Positions 52,704-59,964 of a stretch of 64,000 nt of DNA are shown here, one piece after another (within the stretch, counting starts at the first letter, position 1; the number at the start of each line of letters is the position of its first letter). Origin of the DNA: Zeaxanthinibacter enoshimensis (GTDB taxonomy: Bacteria > Bacteroidota > Bacteroidia > Flavobacteriales > Flavobacteriaceae); assembly GCF_004362865.1 (NCBI RefSeq), contig NZ_SNYI01000002.1, positions 834,099 to 898,098 on the forward strand, given 5' to 3'. The position numbers and the translations under genes are program-made. A model generated the notes under the pieces. That model worked only from the letters and a program-made list of their open reading frames with translations, was not told the DNA's origin and ran no database searches.

Positions 52704-53735
52704 ATGAATATATGCTTCCTGATGTATCCTTGGGAGGAGATAGAACCAGAAAAGGATTCCAGCCTTGCGCTGATCCATGAATGTGTGAAAAGGAATCATG
52801 GGGTGGCGTATTGTACGCCGGCTAACCTTACCATCCGTAATAGTGTTACCAGCGCTTTTTGTAAAGTGATCGGCAAGATGGAGAAGGTGCCCTCTAATAT
52901 GAAGACCTTCTACCGGAAAGCAGAGCTGAGGGAAGAAATGCTTCCCCTGGCCGGGTTTGATGTTATTTTTATGCGCGCTAACCCGCCGTTGGATCCCTTA
53001 ATGCTCAATTTCCTGGATTCTGTTAAGGATGATGTCTTTATCGTGAATTCCATTCAAGGCCTCAGGGAAGCCAATAATAAGCTGTATACCGCGGCTTTCG
53101 GGGACAGTCACAGCAATATCATCCCGGTGACCCATGTCTCGAAAAACAAGGAGTACCTGGTAGAGCAAATTAAACAATCCACTGCCGACCGGATGATACT
53201 GAAACCGCTGAACGGTTTCGGAGGTTCAGGAGTTATTCTTATCGAAAAATCGGCCATGTCTAATATTAACTCCCTGCTCGATTTTTATATCACCAATTCT
53301 GATGGCACCTCCAATTATGTCATCCTCCAGGAATATATAGAGGGTGCCGATGAAGGCGATGTGCGAATCCTGCTACTCAACGGGGAGGTGATAGGCTCCA
53401 TGAAGCGAATCCCGGGTTCCGATGACCACCGATCCAATATCTCGGCCGGTGGCAGGGTAGCCAAGCACAACCTGACCAAACAGGAGAAAGCACTCTGTAA
53501 GCAAATTGGACCTAAACTTGTTAAGGACGGCCTGTATTTCGTGGGAATTGATGTGATCGGCGGGAAACTGGTAGAGGTCAATGTCATGTCTCCCGGGGGG
53601 ATTACTTATATCAACAAAGTGTACAAGGCCAGGATACAGACCAAGGTGATCGATTTTATTGAAAGTAAGGTGCTGGACAAACTGGAAGCCTTTGACCGAA
53701 GGTCGCGCCTGCGAAATGAGGTGCAGAATGCTTAA
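52704..53735 (+). CDS. Glutathione-synthetase-like ATP-grasp ligase
   Basis: A 343-residue ATP-grasp protein matching prokaryotic glutathione synthetase (GshB) in layout: N-terminal domain with DVIFMRANPPLDPL, central ATP-binding MILKPLNGFGGSGVILI and YVILQEYIEGADEGDVRIL, and metal-binding VGIDVIGGKLVEVNVMSPGG. No gamma-glutamylcysteine ligase is nearby. Its partners (an N-formylglutamate amidohydrolase-like and a QEGLA metallopeptidase gene, each overlapping the previous) suggest a dedicated role in making or turning over a glutamyl peptide. The exact product is not known. Confidence 0.85.
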   Translation: MNICFLMYPWEEIEPEKDSSLALIHECVKRNHGVAYCTPANLTIRNSVTSAFCKVIGKMEKVPSNMKTFYRKAELREEMLPLAGFDVIFMRANPPLDPLMLNFLDSVKDDVFIVNSIQGLREANNKLYTAAFGDSHSNIIPVTHVSKNKEYLVEQIKQSTADRMILKPLNGFGGSGVILIEKSAMSNINSLLDFYITNSDGTSNYVILQEYIEGADEGDVRILLLNGEVIGSMKRIPGSDDHRSNISAGGRVAKHNLTKQEKALCKQIGPKLVKDGLYFVGIDVIGGKLVEVNVMSPGGITYINKVYKARIQTKVIDFIESKVLDKLEAFDRRSRLRNEVQNA

Positions 53736-54555
53736 ACTTCCTGTCTCGCGCATTATCCGGAACATCGAGGAGGAAATCCCTTTCCATGCCCTGGCAGAAG
53801 ACCATTCTTTCCAGGTAAAAATAGATCATTACGCTCCCTATCTCTGCGGTGCCGTCCACGACGGCCACCAATTCCGTTCTTCATTGGCAGGCTACTGCCT
53901 GCATTCCGAATACGAGCGGTGGTACGAGGAGGATCCCTGTACCCGGCAGATGGTGGCCAGCCATCCGATGGTGATCTCGGGTTGCGACAGCCGGTTTGAA
54001 TACGACCTTAACCGCCCACCGGAATTAGCCATCTATAAAGATGCCTGGGGAAAGCTTCTATGGAAGGATCCCCTGCCCGAGAACGAGAAAAAGATCAGCA
54101 TGGAAAAACACCGGGCATTTTATAACGTAACACGTGCCCTGGTCACCAAGACAGAAGAACTTTACGGGAAGGCCCTGGTCTTTGATATGCACAGCTACAA
54201 CTGGAAGCGCTGGCAGCGGGAAGTTCCCACCTGGAACCTTGGAACGGCAAATATTGATAATAAGCGGTTCGGTCGGATAGCTGAATCATGGCGTGAATTA
54301 CTGGGAAGGATGGATTTACCTGGTGACCTGAGGTCTACTTCCAGGATCAACGACACATTCCAGGGTAATGGTTATTTCCTGAAATTTATTACGGAAAATT
54401 TTGATAATACCCTGGTCCTGGCTACCGAGATCGCAAAGATATATTGCGACGAGTTAACCGGGGAGATCTACGGGGAAGTTGTAGACACTGTGACCAGGCA
54501 GCTGGATGAATTTATACCTTTGCAGAGCAAAATATTTCAAGAGACATCTTTATGA
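53728..54555 (+). CDS. N-formylglutamate amidohydrolase family protein
   Basis: A zinc-dependent amidohydrolase-family protein of 275 residues from the ATG at 53728. Motifs include YEEDPCTRQMVASHPM, RFEYDLNRP and VFDMHSYN, plus RSTSRINDTFQGNGYFLKF later. The frame is open upstream to 53659, inside the ATP-grasp gene, but the family homology begins after MLKLPVSRIIRN. It overlaps the ATP-grasp gene by 8 bases and the QEGLA gene by 4, so translation is coupled across all three. The native substrate may not be N-formylglutamate because no hut genes are nearby. Confidence 0.87.
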   Translation: MLKLPVSRIIRNIEEEIPFHALAEDHSFQVKIDHYAPYLCGAVHDGHQFRSSLAGYCLHSEYERWYEEDPCTRQMVASHPMVISGCDSRFEYDLNRPPELAIYKDAWGKLLWKDPLPENEKKISMEKHRAFYNVTRALVTKTEELYGKALVFDMHSYNWKRWQREVPTWNLGTANIDNKRFGRIAESWRELLGRMDLPGDLRSTSRINDTFQGNGYFLKFITENFDNTLVLATEIAKIYCDELTGEIYGEVVDTVTRQLDEFIPLQSKIFQETSL

Positions 54556-55724
54556 TGAGCGAAAAGGAACTCATAGCATTGCAAAAATCCTATTCCGGGT
54601 TGATGGAGATCGATTCACAACTGGACAGGTTAGTGAAACGCATCGAGTTGCTGAATTATGTCAATCCTCAGAATATCGAAAAGGAGAAGCACCGGTTCTT
54701 CGCTTCAAAATATACAGAGACACCGGAATTCCGCTACCCTAAGCTGAAATTCGATCCCCTGAAATTACACAGATTACTTTTTTCCATCCGGTTAGAAAAG
54801 ATAGAAGATGAGGAGATATACCGGGTATACAGGGATATCGTGTATTTCTATGCTAATATGGTGCAGTGTATAGAGACCATCGGGAGTGGCCGTAAATTCT
54901 ACTATAATTCGCTCCGGGTATACGGTACCCCGACAGAAAAGGATGTACAGAATGCCAAATTCATATTACACTTTGATAATGATCCTCCTTCGCAGGACCT
55001 TGAAAAGGTATTCACGCCGGAAGAGGCGAAAGATTATTTTGAAGATTTTTCCGGTCGTTATGACTTTCCCCTCAACATCCGGTTTTCCACTAATATCGCG
55101 GCGGATGCCATGGTCAGTAATGCTACCAAATCCCTGCTACTGAAGCGGAATGCAAAGTTCAGCAAGAACCAGTTGCAGACCCTGGCGAACCACGAGATAG
55201 GGGTTCACCTGGTTACCACTTTCAATGCCCAGGATCAACCTCTGAAGATTTTTTCCAATGGTTTTCCAAAGAACGTCGAAACCCAGGAAGGTTTGGCTGT
55301 TTTCAGTGAATACATGAGCGGATCGCTCACTTTAAAAAGACTTAAGGAATTGGCTTACAGGGTTTTGGCATCGGATAGTTTAATTAAAGGTTACAGTTTC
55401 CAGGATACTTTTGATCTCATTCATTCCCAGTATAAACTGAACCGGGAGGATGCCTTTAATATCACATTACGTGCTCACCGGGGAGGAGGGTTCACCAAAG
55501 ACAGGCTCTATCTCAGCGGCTTGCGCAAGATCTATAAAAGGTACAGCAGGCAGGAATCTCTGGATATACTACTAAGCGGGAAAGTGGCAATTGATTTCGA
55601 GAACGATATCGCTTACCTGCAGGCCAGGGGACTTGCAGCAAAAAATACTTTCGAAAACCTGGCCTTCCGCCAGAACCTGAATAAGAACAGCAAGCTCGAT
55701 TTTATCCTGAACAATCTTAAGTAA
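54552..55724 (+). CDS. QEGLA-motif DUF1704 metallopeptidase (MATCAP-like)
   Basis: A 390-residue protein with a putative zinc site: NHEIGVHLVTTFN (HExxxH near residue 215) and ETQEGLAVFSEYMSG, whose Glu would be the third ligand. The family was named in bacteria for an effect on flavohemoglobin expression, and eukaryotic members (MATCAP) are tubulin tyrosine carboxypeptidases, so a carboxypeptidase activity is a fair inference. The bacterial substrate is unknown. Last gene of the overlapping trio; starts with ATGA overlap. Confidence 0.88.
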   Translation: MMSEKELIALQKSYSGLMEIDSQLDRLVKRIELLNYVNPQNIEKEKHRFFASKYTETPEFRYPKLKFDPLKLHRLLFSIRLEKIEDEEIYRVYRDIVYFYANMVQCIETIGSGRKFYYNSLRVYGTPTEKDVQNAKFILHFDNDPPSQDLEKVFTPEEAKDYFEDFSGRYDFPLNIRFSTNIAADAMVSNATKSLLLKRNAKFSKNQLQTLANHEIGVHLVTTFNAQDQPLKIFSNGFPKNVETQEGLAVFSEYMSGSLTLKRLKELAYRVLASDSLIKGYSFQDTFDLIHSQYKLNREDAFNITLRAHRGGGFTKDRLYLSGLRKIYKRYSRQESLDILLSGKVAIDFENDIAYLQARGLAAKNTFENLAFRQNLNKNSKLDFILNNLK

Positions 55725-55728
55725 GGAC

Positions 55729-56148
55729 TCAGGCGTCCAGGAAGCGCGATTGTAGTTCCGGGGTAGGGATCATACAAGCCTCTTTTTTCCCGAACCAGCG
55801 GTACCTGTTCCGCGCAACAAGGTCGTAGATGCCATCACGGATGGGCCTGGGTATCCCTTCCAGAAGAGCCAGCAGTTTCCATCCGCCTCCGAAAGCCTGG
55901 CCGATCTTTAGTGCAGCATCAGACTTGGCGTAATAGGCCACAGAAGGTTCTATCAGAATGATCGAATCTAGTTCTTCCGTATTGATTCCCCTTTCCAATA
56001 CCAGTTGTTGCCCGACCCGGCTCTGCAGGGAGGCAAAAACGAACTGGTGGGAGTGATCCCTGCGGATCACGAACTGCACGGCGCCGTTACAGAGGTTGCA
56101 GACCCCGTCAAAGAGGATGATTTTCTTGTTCCTGTTAAGGGATTCCAT
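55729..56148 (-). CDS. DCC family thiol-disulfide oxidoreductase-like protein
   Basis: A protein of about 139 residues (DUF393) from ATG at 56148; the frame extends 5 codons further to 56163. The defining D-x-x-C-x-x-C motif is ILFDGVCNLCNGAVQFVIRRD near the N-terminus, and the downstream DSIILIE and YAKSDAALKI blocks are typical. Redox function is presumed from the thioredoxin-like motif. It ends four bases from the convergent QEGLA gene. Confidence 0.87.
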   Translation of the reverse strand: MESLNRNKKIILFDGVCNLCNGAVQFVIRRDHSHQFVFASLQSRVGQQLVLERGINTEELDSIILIEPSVAYYAKSDAALKIGQAFGGGWKLLALLEGIPRPIRDGIYDLVARNRYRWFGKKEACMIPTPELQSRFLDA

Positions 56149-56223
56149 AGTGTAAAAGTACATTAAGATCCAGAGATCTGCACTATACGAGTGCTGTTAA
56201 AGGAAGGTATGGATCAGCGAAAT

Positions 56224-58410
56224 TTATTTCTTTTTCATGACCAGTTCGAGTTTAGAAACATCAACCCGGGTGGTAAATTGCCCGTAATTGACCACGGCTT
56301 CTTTCTTCTCCAGGGTGTCTATAGTACCAACGGCCTTCCCATCTGCGAGTCGAACCCGGTCCCCTACGGCAAGTATGGGTTTAGGTGCTTGTTTCTGCTT
56401 TACTTCGGCCTTCTTCTTTTCTTTTTCTTTCTTCTTACGGATATGTTCTACCTGCACTTCCGCTTCCTTGGCGACCTGGGCCTGTTTCACTTTTCGTGCC
56501 TTGACCTCTTTGGCAGAAGACTTCTTCTTTTTACTGTTCTCTGTCTCAACGATACGGAGCAGTTCTGATACCAGCGGTCTTTTTTTCTTATCCACAAAAT
56601 ATCGCTCGGCGGCCGAATGAACTTTGTTCCCCAGGTGGATCATACGTTGGTTGTGATCGTAAAGTTCCTGGTAACTTTCTAACTTGGTTTTCACCCTGCC
56701 TTTTAATTCTTTAAGTTTCCGGGCTTCCTCTCTCGCTTTACTCTCTTCTACCTGCAGCCTGGAGCCTGTTTCAGCCATTTTACTGCGTTCTTTCTGCATT
56801 TTGGCTATGGTGGCGTCAAACCGCAGCTTTCCACGCTCTATCTTCTTCTTTGCCTTGTTGATCAGGCTGTAAGGGATGCCGTTCTTCTGTGCCACCTCGA
56901 AAGTAAAGGAACTACCTGCCTGTCCAAGCATCAGCTGGTAAGTAGGTTCCAGGGTGGAAGAATCAAAGAGCATATTGGCATTGGTCATATGGGGCAGTTC
57001 ATCTGCCAGTAACTTCAGGTTAGCGTAATGCGTGGTAATTACCCCGTAGGAGCCGCGTTCATAGAACACCTCCAGGCAAGCTTCGGCCAAAGCACCCCCG
57101 AGTTCCGGATCACTTCCTGTTCCGAATTCATCTATCAGGAATAACGTATCATCATCACACAACCGTAAGAACCGGTTCATATTCTTCAGACGGTAGCTGT
57201 ATGTGCTCAGGTGATTTTCGATAGACTGGTTGTCCCCAATATCGGTAAGTATCTTGGAGAAAAGGCAGACCGTACTCCTTTCGTGAACCGGGATCAGCAT
57301 TCCACTCTGAAGCATCAGCTGAAGCAGCCCAATGGTTTTCAAGGTGATACTTTTCCCCCCGGCATTGGGACCCGAAATAGCAATGATCCTGTTTTCCGGG
57401 TGCAGGGAGATAGTTTGCGGATAGGTCTTCTCTTTCTTTTTCTTGTTAGAGAGAAACAACAAAGGATGGTAGGCATCGCGGAGATGCCACTGTTTCGCAT
57501 TATTGATCTCAGGCATAAGTCCGCCCATCTCATCGGCATAACGGGCTTTGGCGGCAGTGAGGTCCATTTCGGTCAGGTAAGTCTGGTACGATTTCAGTAC
57601 CGGGCGCCATGGCCTTATCCGGTAGGTCAGCTGGTTGAGGATCCGGTGTACCTCTTCCTTCTCATCCATTTCTAGGTGTTCCAGTTCCTGGCTGTATCGG
57701 AGTACATTTTCGGGCTCGATATATACGATACTGCCGGTTTTGGAAGTGCCCATTACCCTTCCCTTTACTTTTTTCCTGTACATGGATCGCACGGCCAGTA
57801 CCCGTCTGTTCTCCACCACGGATTCCCGGATCTCATCCAGGTAATCTGCAGCCTGGCTGGACTGCAGGGCAGAGACGAAGCTCTGGTTGATCTGGCTTTT
57901 TACGGTTTGCATCTGCCGGCGAATCCTGCCCAGGGCTTCTGAAGCATCGTCGCGTACCTCGCCAAATCGATCGATGACCTGGCCGATCATTGTGGCTACT
58001 TCAGTATCTTCTTCTACAGACAGTGATAATTCATGGAGCAGGGGGTAGTACTCCTTGAATTTTTTAAAGAATTTCTTTTGTTCGGCAACTACCTCACACA
58101 GAGAAGCGATCCTTCTGAAGCCCTGTATCTCCAGGGTGGTATTCTCTATACCCAGTAACCGTAATTCTGCGTTGATCTCGTCAAACCCGTGAGCTGGGAT
58201 ACGGTTATCCGTGGTGAAGGATGAAAGGTACTCAGATGTCCTCCCCAGGGTAGTCAGGATATTTTCCCGCTCCCGTAAAGGAGCCAGTGAAAGGGCGGCT
58301 TCTTTCCCTGGCGTTGTAGCACAGCGGGATGACAGTTGTTTTAAGACAGTAGGGAATTCAAGGTCTTCCAGGGTTTTTTTGCGGATCTTGTGCTTCAAAG
58401 TATATTGCAA
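56224..58410 (-). CDS. MutS2 family protein lacking the Smr domain
   Basis: A MutS-like ATPase of about 728 residues. It has Walker A ISGPNAGGKSITLKTIG, FSKILTDIGDNQSIENHLSTYS, DEFGTGSDPELGGALAEA (Walker B) and THYANLKLLA. After a Lys/Glu-rich linker (residues about 630-690) it ends in a KOW/Tudor-like segment (VGDRVRLADGKAVGTIDTLEK), with no Smr nuclease domain (no LDLHG). Roles of MutS2 include suppressing recombination and rescuing collided ribosomes. The frame opens with TTG at 58437, but a -7 box at 58425-58432 makes a start at or after TTG 58410 more likely. Confidence 0.87.
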   Translation of the reverse strand: MQYTLKHKIRKKTLEDLEFPTVLKQLSSRCATTPGKEAALSLAPLRERENILTTLGRTSEYLSSFTTDNRIPAHGFDEINAELRLLGIENTTLEIQGFRRIASLCEVVAEQKKFFKKFKEYYPLLHELSLSVEEDTEVATMIGQVIDRFGEVRDDASEALGRIRRQMQTVKSQINQSFVSALQSSQAADYLDEIRESVVENRRVLAVRSMYRKKVKGRVMGTSKTGSIVYIEPENVLRYSQELEHLEMDEKEEVHRILNQLTYRIRPWRPVLKSYQTYLTEMDLTAAKARYADEMGGLMPEINNAKQWHLRDAYHPLLFLSNKKKKEKTYPQTISLHPENRIIAISGPNAGGKSITLKTIGLLQLMLQSGMLIPVHERSTVCLFSKILTDIGDNQSIENHLSTYSYRLKNMNRFLRLCDDDTLFLIDEFGTGSDPELGGALAEACLEVFYERGSYGVITTHYANLKLLADELPHMTNANMLFDSSTLEPTYQLMLGQAGSSFTFEVAQKNGIPYSLINKAKKKIERGKLRFDATIAKMQKERSKMAETGSRLQVEESKAREEARKLKELKGRVKTKLESYQELYDHNQRMIHLGNKVHSAAERYFVDKKKRPLVSELLRIVETENSKKKKSSAKEVKARKVKQAQVAKEAEVQVEHIRKKKEKEKKKAEVKQKQAPKPILAVGDRVRLADGKAVGTIDTLEKKEAVVNYGQFTTRVDVSKLELVMKKK

Positions 58411-58424
58411 TGATTTTAGTGATA

Positions 58425-58432
58425 CAAAAATA
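58425..58432 (-). promoter_or_regulatory. Candidate -7 element of the mutS2 gene
   Basis: On the minus strand this reads TATTTTTG, matching TAnnTTTG. A start site near 58418 would exclude the TTG at 58437 as the initiation codon. Confidence 0.4.
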
Positions 58433-58444
58433 CCCAAATTAAGT

Positions 58445-59110
58445 ATGAATTTAAACCTGCCGGGCAGATGGGCCGAAGCTTTATCGCAGGAATGTGAAAA
58501 ACCTTACTTCCTGGAGCTATTGCATTTTGTACAAAATGAATACGGGACCCACCAGTGTTACCCGCCGGAGGATCAAATATTCCGGGCTTTTGACCAATTA
58601 CCCTATGAAGAGGTGAAGGTGGTGATCCTGGGGCAGGATCCCTACCACGGACAGGGCCAGGCTGACGGACTTTGTTTTTCCGTTTCCCCGGATCAATCAC
58701 TCCCCCCGTCCCTGCTCAATATCTACAAAGAGTTGTCCAGGGATCTGGATAAACCACTACCGGCAAACGGGGACCTGAGCCACTGGGCACGGCAGGGTGT
58801 TCTGTTGCTTAATGCTACACTCACTGTAAGGGAGCGGCTGGCGGGAAGTCACCAGGGCAAGGGCTGGGAAGAATTTACCGATGCGGTCATCCGGGTACTG
58901 AACCGTGAGAAATCAGGATTGATCTTCCTGCTGTGGGGCGGCTATGCCAAAAAGAAGGCTAAATTGATCGATGCAAGCAGGCATCATATCCTTACTTCCG
59001 GTCATCCATCTCCCTTAAGCGCCAACCGCGGCTACTGGTTCGGCAACGGGCACTTCAGCAAAACCAATGACTTGCTTCTGAGCCAGGGAAAACCGCCTAT
59101 TGATTGGTAA
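58445..59110 (+). CDS. ung: Uracil-DNA glycosylase, family 1
   Basis: A 221-residue base-excision enzyme. Motif A VVILGQDPYHGQGQADGLCFS (Asp general base) and motif B HPSPLSANRGYWF (catalytic His in the GHPSPLSANRG block) are both intact, as is the uracil-stacking Phe/Asn set (LLNATLTVR). The reading frame is open back to 58211, but that part is antisense to mutS2; ATG at 58445 gives the normal length. Ends two bases before the convergent solute-binding-like gene. Confidence 0.97.
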   Translation: MNLNLPGRWAEALSQECEKPYFLELLHFVQNEYGTHQCYPPEDQIFRAFDQLPYEEVKVVILGQDPYHGQGQADGLCFSVSPDQSLPPSLLNIYKELSRDLDKPLPANGDLSHWARQGVLLLNATLTVRERLAGSHQGKGWEEFTDAVIRVLNREKSGLIFLLWGGYAKKKAKLIDASRHHILTSGHPSPLSANRGYWFGNGHFSKTNDLLLSQGKPPIDW

Positions 59111-59112
59111 TC

Positions 59113-59964
59113 TTATTTTTTCCAGAGTATATCCGAGGGGGCTGCTTTTTCTTCAATAAGCTTTAAATAGAGTAGTGTATTACTCACGTTATCAATGACC
59201 TCCCTGCTGATCTGTTTCTGGCTCCACCGGGTGGCCGAGAGCCAGATACGAATGTCCTCCAGTTGTTGCCCGTAACGGTTGGCCAGGGTGCGGTCAATGC
59301 TGGGGATCTGGCGGAATTCCCTGGTATAATTATCCAGTATTTCCAGGATGTGCAGCAGGGTGCTGCTTTCATCTTTTAAAAACCTGTCACTCGCCGCGAT
59401 AACGAAACACGGCCAGGGGGTAGGACAGTCGGCCAGTCTACGGAAGATGCCTTCATCCACAAGGGGCTTGGTGGTAAAGTGCTCCCACATAAAATAATCG
59501 GCTTCTTTCTTACCAAGGGCTTCAATGGCGCCTTCCAGGTGCTGCACCTCTCTGAATTTTAATGATTTGGTATCCCAGCCCTGTTGTCTTGCGTTGACGA
59601 AAGCCATGAGGTGACTTCCGCTGCCAAACCTGCTGATCGCAGCCCGCGCGTCCCGCAGTTCTTCCACTTTCTGGTAATGACTCTGGGCTGCGACGTGTAT
59701 GCCCCATTGTAAGGGGGTGGATATATACTCCCGCACGATCCTTGCATCCAGGCCTTCCGTGATCTTTTTGACGATACCTTCCGTCAGGACAATGGCTATA
59801 TCAGCCTCTCCTTGTTCTAACATATCACACATCCTCCCGGTTCCTTCGGGGATATCGGTCCATTGAAGGTCGATACCTCTTTCCTCGAAGGCACCTTCTT
59901 CTATTGCCAGGTGCCAGGGAAGGTTAAAATGTTCGGGTACTCCAATGACTTTCACTTGCTTCAT
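59113..59964 (-). CDS. Solute-binding-protein-like protein without signal peptide
   Basis: A 283-residue type 2 periplasmic-binding fold protein of the NMT1/THI5-like (nitrate/taurine/thiamine-precursor) group: LPWHLAIEEGAFEERGIDLQW, GEADIAIVLTEGIVKKI, AISRFGSGSHLMAFVNA. Unlike transporter components it has no signal sequence or lipobox, and there is no ABC permease or ATPase nearby, so it is probably cytosolic. The gene overlaps ppk1 by four bases (ATGA). Function unknown; a ligand sensor or an enzyme of the THI5 kind are both possible. Confidence 0.82.
   Translation of the reverse strand: MKQVKVIGVPEHFNLPWHLAIEEGAFEERGIDLQWTDIPEGTGRMCDMLEQGEADIAIVLTEGIVKKITEGLDARIVREYISTPLQWGIHVAAQSHYQKVEELRDARAAISRFGSGSHLMAFVNARQQGWDTKSLKFREVQHLEGAIEALGKKEADYFMWEHFTTKPLVDEGIFRRLADCPTPWPCFVIAASDRFLKDESSTLLHILEILDNYTREFRQIPSIDRTLANRYGQQLEDIRIWLSATRWSQKQISREVIDNVSNTLLYLKLIEEKAAPSDILWKK

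Noticed and set aside
52149-52799. 216-codon open frame on the minus strand
   Set aside because: Antisense to the DAACS symporter; low-complexity Ser/Thr-rich translation typical of a shadow frame.
56390-56560. Lys/Glu-rich stretch as a repeat or contingency tract
   Set aside because: The codons vary and there is no clean unit; it is an ordinary charged linker of MutS2.
58211-58444. 78-codon extension of ung
   Set aside because: Antisense to mutS2 5' end and unlike any Ung; ATG at 58445 gives normal length.
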